This document shows positions 56,928 to 64,000 of a stretch of DNA of 64,000 nt, one piece after another. How positions within the stretch are numbered: the stretch's first letter is position 1; the number at the start of each line of letters is the position of its first letter. The notes under the pieces were generated by a model. That model was given only the letters and a program-made list of their open reading frames with translations, was not told where the DNA came from and did no database searches. Source of the stretch: Pristionchus mayeri (taxonomy: Eukaryota > Nematoda > Chromadorea > Rhabditida > Neodiplogasteridae). The translations under genes and the position numbers were made by a program. The stretch spans positions 12,710,001 through 12,774,000 of the forward strand of contig BTRK01000005.1 of NCBI GenBank assembly GCA_036245805.1, written 5' to 3'.

Positions 56928-57172
56928 TTTAAAAAGTAAGAAAAAATTGAGCAAAAACACGAAAGATGGCTATTTCAGTCGACTTCTTAGTGAATGGCAT
57001 TACACTTGATGATAGAGTGCGAAAATTAAATAACACTTACTTTGAGTCAGAGAGAGAGATGGGAGTAGGGGAAGTAGAGAGAGAGTACCAATTTCATTGG
57101 AGTATCTCCATAATTTGAGAGTTTGGTCATGAACTTCAGCTCAAATTTGCGTGTGAATCGTGTGCGTTCGAA

Positions 57173-58376
57173 ATGTTTCTCTGTTTTAAAACACGCGTAT
57201 TCATATTATCAATGATATCTGTTTCTATGTCTTTAATTTGCAACACGTGGGAGATGAACAAAGATGAATAGTAAGTTTGCATTTATTTTCGGAATGTTTT
57301 AATAATCAAGTTCAATAGTTTCATTCGAGAAAAGGGTATACTTACTAATACTACTATAAGAGAGGAATCGCGAGAGAATCGACCACGCCGCGGCGGTAGG
57401 ATTCAAGTTTGTCAGATCCCCGTATAATTTTGGTTTCAAGTATTTCAAATGGTGCTCCCTTGAAGGTCCGGAAGTACTGTAGCCTAGAACTCATTTTGGG
57501 GTCGCCGCACGAAAGTCAGCCCATTTTTTTATCTATATCCCGATTTCCTTCATTTTTGGCGATAATTTAGGCCCATGTATGTACTACAACTTAAGCATGA
57601 TAACCCAAAACGTTTTTTTCCGATTTCCAAATATATGCCATTTTTAGTCACCCGACCGCCCCGCACCAGGGAGCTGGCCAGGAATGATGACGTCAACGGT
57701 GAAGTTGTAGAGCATGATGGTGGCTTTCTTTTTGAAAAAAAGAACGGCTTTCTATCTTTATTTTCAACGGAGTTATGATCATTTAAGTGAGCCCGATTCG
57801 ACTGTCAAAAAGTGATAGTACCAAGTTTGGCCTTCCGAATCAACGATGACGACAGATATCGAAATTCTGACGACGGAGTTTGAAAGAGCACCATTTTAAA
57901 TACGTGAAACCAAAATCATACGGGGATCGGACAAACTTGAATCCTACCGCCGCTAGCCCCCCTAAAATGGTCGATTCTCTCGCGATTCGCCTCATAATAC
58001 TACTAGTAGTATTTCTTAGAATTGAATAATATTTTTTAGTTCAACATGCAAAGGTGATACCTGCGTCAGCTACATAAGTGGTCAATATGTGAGGCTCATG
58101 GTGAGTATCCTAAATTTATACATGTCCATATTTGTAAGATTTACTTGACAGTTCAACAATATACATCTCAGGGTTGTGCGACGAATACCATGTTTTCCAA
58201 CCGTACCGGATGTTTCGGCCGAGAGGCTGAAGAGATTATCTGTGTTTGCCAGTGACAGATCTTTGTTTTTTGTTATTTCTTTATCCTAACTTTTCAGCGA
58301 AAAACAATGCAATTTCTACAATCCTCTCGTGATAACTGCAGTCGAAACGCACCCTGAAATCACATGCTTTTCCAAT
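57173..58376 (+). CDS. Secreted Cys-rich protein (M5), plus strand
   Basis: Exons 57173-57270, 58040-58100, 58172-58251 and 58298-58376 join in phase. Exon 1 starts at an ATG with a hydrophobic leader (VFILSMISVSMSLIC). The module reads STCKGDTCVSYISGQYVRLM, GCATNTMFSNRTGCFG, IICVC, EKQCNFYNPL and EITCFSN, matching M2 exon for exon with the same phases. The frame is open to the GT after 58376. A following exon is unclear: 58443 onward is open but not similar to M2. Intron 1 (770 bases) contains an inverted-repeat element. The orientation is opposite to M1-M4. Probably secreted or surface-anchored; function unknown. Confidence 0.72.
57341..58016. mobile_element. Inverted-repeat element in intron 1 of M5
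   Basis: TACTAATACTACTATAAGAG... with AATCGCGAGAGAATCGA at the left is mirrored by TCGATTCTCTCGCGATT and ATAATACTACTAGTAGTAT at the right. Inner segments also pair (GGATTCAAGTTTGTC with GACAAACTTGAATCC, one mismatch). No ORF for a transposase. Confidence 0.8.
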
Positions 58377-58843
58377 GTGGGTTAATACTTTCCACTATGA
58401 AAAGTTCAAGATATTCAGACCTCTTTAAAATGCAAAGGATTTTCCTGCAGTTTCAAGGAGGAATTCAACGAGTTAGAAAACATAGAAAACAAATTGTGAT
58501 TCGAAATTCCAGAAACGTTGACAAATGCACTGTACCTGCGTCGGATCTCTCATTCGTACACACCTCTCTATTCTTCCCTCACCCGAGCTGTGCCGCATGC
58601 CCCCTGGCAGTCCTAGCGCGGGAGGGGGGGGGGAGCGCTAATAGGAGAGAGGGGGGGGGGAGAGGGGAGCTCTCCATTTAGTGTATTCCTGCCTGTGCCC
58701 CCCCTGGGCCCTCTGGGATAAAGGAGGGCCCTTCCGACTTGAGGAGACCTCCCTATGGCTTATGAGCAGTTGTCGAAGTCACCAATTTGGGTGTATAATT
58801 TATTCGATTGAAACATGAAATACAATAACTGACAACTGGAATA
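58377..58843. other. Low-complexity G/C-run region, no clear gene
   Basis: Contains GGGAGGGGGGGGGGAGCGC, a second long G run at about 58650, and C-rich runs. An open plus-strand frame to 58681 may hold a continuation of M5, but it lacks family similarity. The G runs are the kind of sequence that causes assembly or polymerase errors. Confidence 0.4.
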
Positions 58844-60930
58844 CTAACGCGTAACAGTCAACTGTTCTTCACATAGCGGGCAGTTCGTCCTATTTCCGGA
58901 GTAGCACTCAACGTGGAAATAGCAATCACAGTGGTAACAAGTATTCAACCGGTCGGATCTGCTAATCCCATGCATGCATACAGCACATATGGAAGGAAGG
59001 ACGCCTGCTTCAATTCCTGCATAGATTGCCTTTTTTCACTCCGTGCTTTCTTAACGAATTCGCTTCCTTGTGCTGGAAATAGATATGATGAATGATTGAA
59101 GTGAAGTTTAAAAAAAGAAAGTGAGTAGTAACATACCGAGATGAGTTTGTTGACTGATGAAGTTGACTGCCGATGCCTTTTACGCTGTTGCTGTACCATA
59201 TCAGACTGTCCAGATCTATCTCTGTGAACCAACACGGTCCCATCAGTAGGAAGGAGGCGTGTTTCCGAAAATGCTTTGGCAATGTAGGCTGTAAGCGTTC
59301 GTAGTTTGCTTGAAGTTTTCAACATTGACGCTCCATTTCGAAGGTTCTCCATTTCCTACAAATATTTATTTGATTGTTGTGAAAATATTGCTGTGAATAA
59401 CTAAATCAACCCATTTCTCTGAATTCCCTCCAGTCCTCCAGTGTGGCTGGTCCGTCAACAGTGGATATCTCGGCATCGACAAGCTTCTCGGGTTGTGGAG
59501 ACTGTGCTGGCGAATAGTTTTCATCGTCTTCATTCAGGTTGATGACTGATGGAGCCGGACTCATAGGAGGAGCAGACTCCGTATTGTCTTCTTTATTGTT
59601 CCAAGCTTCCAAGTTGTTTCTTGTCGGGAGGTTATCTAAAGAGATATTCATGCTGAGTTGAATGCGTCTGATAATGCTCACCCAAATGTTGTGCCAGGTA
59701 ATGAAGATGAGAGCATGCGACTCCGCTTCTCCTTCCAGTCGGACAGGGGCAGTAGTAACGATAAGGGCATACTCCGCAATTGTGATAAGCGCAGTGGTTA
59801 TTTTCATGAGGAAGGCACGGACAGACACCGAGATCAAGCACCAGCAAGTCCTGGACATATAAGATGTTGAAATATTTATTTAATTTTGCTTACTTCTTTG
59901 TCGCATCTCATGATAAGATACTTGTCATCATCTTCGACGCGAATTCGCCGGAACTCTTTTCCCTGGGTCTCCACCATCACTTTATTATTGCTATGCGTGT
60001 CCTTGATTCGATGGTAATTCTTCTTCTTTCGATAATCCTGAATAGTAATAATATAAAATTACTGATCTATCACGAAATTTAAAAGAAATGAGCACTAATA
60101 TTGATATTGTTTCGTCGCGATTTTTCCCGGGCATAAAGTTCCAGCGTGTAAATCACTCTATCTAGCCGGAAATTGGTTGATCTGAATTAAAAATTTCATA
60201 TCAGAATATATCATTTCTATTGTAAATACTCACCTGGACAAGTACTCGTACTTCAGACATCTGTGGAAGCTCTCAACGACCATCGTAGTGTTTACGCACA
60301 AATTCACTCTTTCATATGGAGCCCATTCTCCCATTCTATCATTATAGTATCTCATGTAGTAGTCGTAGAATTCAGGATAGGAGAGTCGTACGGTGGCCAA
60401 GAATTGGTAAAATTTTGTTTTGAATTTTGTTTTTTCGGTGATGTAAAATAACTGAATGAGTGCTCCTCGAACCTGAAAAATGTAAAATTAATAAACGTAA
60501 AAAAATATATTTTTTTAAAATCGAACCTTTGCACACTCAGTATCATCAGAGATGACCTTCTTAGCCTTGGCACAGAGCGCCTTAAGCACATGCCAAAGGC
60601 AAAGAAGCTTCGTAGTCTCCAGCTGAGGGAATGCGTCTGTCCATCCATTCACTGGAGCTCCATTGTCGTCAGTCATAATCAGTGCTGGATGGAAATCCGG
60701 AACCAAGCCAACGATTGTCTAAAATGCGCCACATTAAATTGATAAATTGATTATGAGTTTAAAATATTACCTTCCACAGCAGTTCATACCAGGCATGATT
60801 AGGTTCCTTCACGATCATGTAAGCCAGTGGTCTGCCTCTATCCTTCCCATCCAATCCCATCACAGTGCATGTTTTGAGGTTGTAGCGAGACACTTTGTGA
60901 GTGTCGTCGACAATCACTCCTCTGTTTCCG
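58844..60930 (-). pseudogene. MULE-type transposase remnant with SWIM and RING-like zinc clusters
   Basis: Minus-strand exons: 60771 to about 60930 reads VIVDDTHKVSRYNLKTCTVM and GRPLAYMIVKEP, the first catalytic Asp region; 60527-60718 reads ALIMTDDNGAP and LLCLWHVLKAL; 60234-60472 reads FLATVRLSYPEFYDYY, EWAPYERVNLCVNTTMVVES and FHRCLK. These are MULE DDE transposase motifs in order. Next, KYLIMRCDKE joins a C-x-C ... C-S-H exon (59701 to about 59855: GVCPCLPHENNHCAYHNCG; GVACSHLHYL), like a SWIM finger. An acidic linker follows, and at 58847-58990 a C-x-x-C ... C-x-H/C ... C-P-L-C cluster (ICAVCMHG; CYHCDCYFHVEC; CPLCEEQ) ends at TAG. Two junctions do not keep frame, and the N-terminus is missing, so this copy looks inactive. 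Confidence 0.75.
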
Positions 60931-60944
60931 TAAAAACGGAACGG

Positions 60945-61836
60945 TACTCATCAAGGCAAAGGAGGAGGAAGTCAAGCACCGCGATGTTCTCTTCAAAAAC
61001 GATGGATCCTACGTAGCTGTGCGAAATTGTGAAAGAAAGGTTAGAAGATTCAGTCCCAGATTTCAAACATGTCTTTGCGCTCTAATCAAATATACGATAA
61101 CCACATTTACAGAAAGGAAGTAACCACGAACACGACTTCATCTGTCATCTGACTGATCCTGCACATACCTACTGTGACCCGATCACGCTCCTCGGATGTG
61201 AAGTGAATGCGACAGCAATCAACGGCACTGACTATACGGAGGTCGAAAGAATCGGAGAACACGTCATAATTCGCACGACCACGAAGGTATGTAAAATAAT
61301 TATTTAAATACACTACAGTGGGGCGTTGAACATATCTGCTTTATTACAGAGATATACCGTCACGCATCCGTCAGAGAAGTTCTCGCCCAAGAACACTTTT
61401 CCAACTACTAATGGAATTGTTTTCATAACATGTAAACTGGACAGCCTTATTTACGTCGGGTCGAAAATCACGGAGTGTTATGGAAAGATCCGTAAAGTGA
61501 TCAACCTCAAGGTGAAAATTCTTTTTTTGTAGTTTAAATTTTCCACGAAATTAGAACAAACATTTCAGGACGAGTTGTCTATTGGTGAACAGAAGCTATT
61601 CGAAGACTGGCAGATCCAAGAGAAGCAAAGACTGGAGCGTGAGGATAGAATCCGCCGAGAGCGCCTCAACTTTGGAAAAGATTCTGCGTGAGATTAGAGA
61701 TGTTGTTGATTCCATGTTCGATAACGCCCTCGCCATTTTTTTGTTGGTTTCAGCCCTTATTATACTTCTTTTGATTGTGTTCGCACTTATTTATTTCAAA
61801 GGAATCTCAGTAGTTTCCCGTTGTATTTTTAATTAG
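60945..61836 (+). pseudogene. 3' part of a type I membrane glycoprotein gene, one frameshift
   Basis: Exons about 60945-61039, 61113-61286, 61350-61511 and 61569-61836 are all joined in phase 0. Readings: EEEVKHRDVLFKNDGSYVAV, DFICHLTDPAHTYCDPITLL, CEVNATAINGTDY (two N-glycosylation sites), FITCKLDSLIYVGSKITECY, a charged helix (EKQRLEREDRIRRERLNF) and then a membrane segment (IFLLVSALIILLLIVFALIY) with a short tail. The helix and the membrane segment are in different frames; one extra base near 61678 (TTTGGAAAAG) would explain it. The 5' part is absent: at about 60940 the sequence changes to the MULE coding region on the other strand. The family is not recognised; the ectodomain, helix, single membrane span layout fits many surface or fusion-type glycoproteins. 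Confidence 0.6.
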
Positions 61837-62219
61837 TGAATTCTTGGCGAAAATTTACAATAAAATCATAACAGTAATGAAAATAGAAAAATTAAAATTT
61901 TGAGCTCACACCTTTTTCACATTTTTGAATATCGAGCTATTTGCCCTTTTCAACGGTTGATGATGGTGTAAACATACTAACATAGATTTTTGACGCCTGT
62001 AATTATGCAAATTTCTCAAAAATAACGGCAAAATGCAATTTACTGCAATGTTGACCTCACTGATTTAGCACTTTCGAGTGAATATGGCAAGAGCTCTGCA
62101 TATCTGTAGACCCTAACATACACATGTTCTTATTCATGGTAGTCACTACTTTATATTTTAGTTGGTTTTCAATGGACTGCAATTAAAATTGTTCAGTTTT
62201 CAGCTTCCAAATTTAGCCA
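61837..62219. other. No gene seen
   Basis: AT-rich sequence following the membrane glycoprotein end, with a possible AATAAA-type signal (CAATAAAATC at about 61859). Nothing else is supported. Confidence 0.4.
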
Positions 62220-62858
62220 AAATCGAGATGTAAAAAATCGATTTTTCAGAATGAGTGAAACTTAGTGTTTCACAGCGTCATCTTACTTTATTGTGTATGA
62301 AACAACTTAATCTACATTATTCATTCCGATTTCATCTATAGCTCTTCAGGAATTAATAATTTTCACATAGACATTCACAGCGTCGGAGTTTTGGACCGAT
62401 ATTCCAAAAAAGACCCTCTTCGATTTTCAAATTTTTAATTTTATTTTGTACCTATGCACTTCAGCTTGTATATTCTGCAATAAAATTTCAGGGAAAGGTA
62501 TCTCACAAAATTGATGTAGATTTTATTCTTATCTGAAAGATGGTTTTCAAATCATATCTTTTCTAAATTTTGTCCAATGGCTTAGGTCAAAACAGAAAAC
62601 TTTCTTATTATATTTTTCCGCTCATTTTGAGCCCGCTGCCATCTTCGTAGCTCATCTGGGAGCTGAAATACGGTAGAGCCGGATGCAAAACCGGAAGTTT
62701 CCTAAAAGCCGGCTCTGGAACCTATGACCTAGATTTTTCGAGATGTTGCCTCTAGTGTATGTCTACCATAATGTGAAGCCAAACAAAAAAATAAAAGTTG
62801 AAAATTGTTCCCACGCACCTCCGCTGACTCGTGATACCTGTGATACGTTTGCGACTGT
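62220..62858. mobile_element. Single arm of the CCGGCTTTTAGGAA fold-back family
   Basis: Reading the minus strand from 62858: TATCACGAGTCAGCGGAGGT, then GAACAATTTT, then AGAGCCGGCTTTTAGGAA, GATGGCAGCGGGCTCAAAAT and TGAAATTTTATTGCAG. The order and words match the arms at 42113-43975 and partly 35250-36505. No inverted partner arm is found to the left, so this copy is one-armed or truncated. Confidence 0.7.
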
Positions 62859-63526
62859 GAGCAACCCTGGTTAGGCACTGATTCATTGTGTTGTTTCTTT
62901 TTCGTTTTATTAATACAAACTGTTACTTGAATACGTATCGGATCACAAAAACCTTTTATTTACCGAGAAACACACGTTTTCGTCTTGTTGAACCTGCAAC
63001 TTTGCACGACGACGGGATAATTGCATTTGGCTTGGTGATTGATCGAGCGGTTGAGATCAAATTCCCGTTATTGGAGTCAGAGTGAGAGATGAGGAAAAGG
63101 AAGGAGAGACGCAATTTGATCGCAAATTGCCACTGTGCTCTAGTAGCGTAAATTGCATGAAAACCGATCATTTGCTTGTGTGATGTTTCACTGCTTTCTG
63201 TGCAGCAACGAGATAATCGGCCGCGGCAATAGTTGGACGCGGCTATATATTCGATATTTTATGGAATGGCAAATGATCGCAGTAGGATATTGCTAACGGT
63301 ACAAAGGCTTGCTGGCGACTAAAATGTGCATACTGGAAAAATTATTATATGCGATTGTAAGGCGGGCGATTTTTTGGGCGACATTTTTTGCTTGAAAAAA
63401 CACGCCATCCTGGGAGGAATTGAGCTATAACCCTGGGAATTTTGAGATATATTTTTATATTCGTTAACCTTCGATATGGGATATCACAGTTAAGGTTCGC
63501 GGTTCACACAAATTTAGTAAGTTTAA
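62859..63526. other. No gene seen
   Basis: Short frames only (62888-63085 plus, 62956-63171 minus) without splice structure or recognisable motifs. Confidence 0.4.
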
Positions 63527-63879
63527 AGGCGGGCTCTCGGCAAAGTAGCCACATCGATACAAGGTAGGTTCCACCCTCCAAAGATCACAGCGCGAGCTAG
63601 GAAGCGTACACACATCGGCAGGATAGCTCAGTGGTAGAGCAGCCGTCACGTAATCGGAAGGTTGCTGGTTCGATCCCCACCAGTTTTTGACAAAACTTCA
63701 CGAAATTTGAATTCGCGCACTTCCCTGGCCCATCAAGCGTCCATGGCACTCAGCCAACTAATCATAACTCGGATGAGAGTAGAGATAATAATGCAATTTT
63801 TTGGAGCCTCTAGTCGTTGAGAGAGGCTAGGTCATGGTAATGACAGGGTCCAAAGTTGAACTTTGCCTTCAGTCCTCCT
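63527..63879. mobile_element. TTAA-flanked 353-bp element with tRNA-like boxes (copy 2)
   Basis: Bounded by TTAA at 63523-63526 and 63880-63883. The ends AGGCGGGCTCTCGGCAAAGT and (other strand) AGGAGGACTGAAGGCAAAGT are inverted repeats related to those at 50049-50405. Internal shared words include CCACCCTCCAAAGATCA, GCGCGAGCTAGGA and CCACCAGTTTTTGACAAA. Within it, TAGCTCAGTGGTAGAGC and GGTTCGATCCC resemble tRNA A and B boxes. Confidence 0.78.
63615..63688 (+). other. tRNA-like segment (degenerate, inside the element)
   Basis: GATAGCTCAGTGGTAGAGC gives a perfect D-arm, and TGGTTCGATCCCCACCA a near T-arm, at correct spacing. The 5' and 3' ends do not pair as an acceptor stem, and the anticodon stem (GCCGT/TCGGA) is mismatched, so no anticodon can be assigned. 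I treat it as a tRNA-derived promoter relic, not a working tRNA gene. Confidence 0.6.
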
Positions 63880-63883
63880 TTAA

Positions 63884-64000
63884 ATATAAAAACTGCAATA
63901 CATCAGATTAGTGAAGTTAAAAGGACAGAGAGTGAAGCCATATGAAATTGAGAACTGTCTAACATTACATTGCTGCCTTTGTAGTTGAACTCATACGTTT
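63884..64000. other. No gene seen
   Basis: Short AT-rich end of the window without recognisable features. Confidence 0.4.

Noticed and set aside
60263..60451. 62-aa plus frame
   Set aside because: Antisense to the MULE transposase exon at 60234-60472, whose reading is clearly conserved.
63615..63688. Functional tRNA gene
   Set aside because: D- and T-arm boxes are good, but the acceptor stem does not pair and the anticodon stem is mismatched. It sits inside a repeated TTAA-flanked element.

Overview
This is eukaryotic DNA, most likely from a rhabditid-type nematode. The evidence is short introns (often 40-60 bases) with TTTCAG/TGCAG acceptors, GC-rich exons in AT-rich introns, many intronic TACGGTA/TACCGTA words, animal gene families (phospholipid scramblase, parvin, polyprenyl diphosphate synthase, ADAM10-type metalloprotease, small Cys-rich secreted proteins), and abundant satellites, fold-back elements and non-LTR retrotransposons. 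I cannot name the species. Nothing bacterial or plasmid-like is visible.

Layout. 1-1834: nine exons of a serine-rich/coiled-coil gene in perfect splice phase, cut off on its 3' side by repeats. 1900-23426: a 21-kb satellite domain with a 30-bp array, a roughly 50-copy 232-bp array, a 4.8-kb near-perfect inverted repeat with a 52-base loop, and a 1.32-kb higher-order tandem repeat. The satellite ends inside an exon fragment of a coq-1-like polyprenyl synthase. 23427-34900: a mosaic of duplicated, decayed exon-plus-intron pieces of three genes (polyprenyl synthase, parvin, scramblase), into which a 5.4-kb LTR retroelement has inserted; it has only Gag and protease, flanked by a TTAG duplication. 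35250-36505: a fold-back element. 36818-40617: a minus-strand scramblase gene with nine recognisable exons, one apparently ending in a GC-AG intron and one intron carrying a LINE fragment. 40833-42015: a 26-bp minisatellite running into a LINE 3' end. 42113-43975: a second fold-back element.

45061-48014: an ADAM10/Kuzbanian-like metalloprotease with an intact zinc site but an in-frame stop. 49390-58376: a cluster of five small Cys-rich secreted-protein genes or gene remnants, two of which can be assembled in phase across transposon-bearing first introns. 58844-60930: a decayed MULE transposase with SWIM-type and RING-type Cys/His clusters. 60945-61836: the 3' part of a membrane glycoprotein gene on the other strand. 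62220-63879: another fold-back arm and a TTAA-flanked element containing tRNA-like promoter boxes.

The window looks like a satellite/gene border where segmental duplication and transposition have broken several genes. Exon calls come from reading splice signals and phases by eye and from remembered family motifs; no alignment was run.
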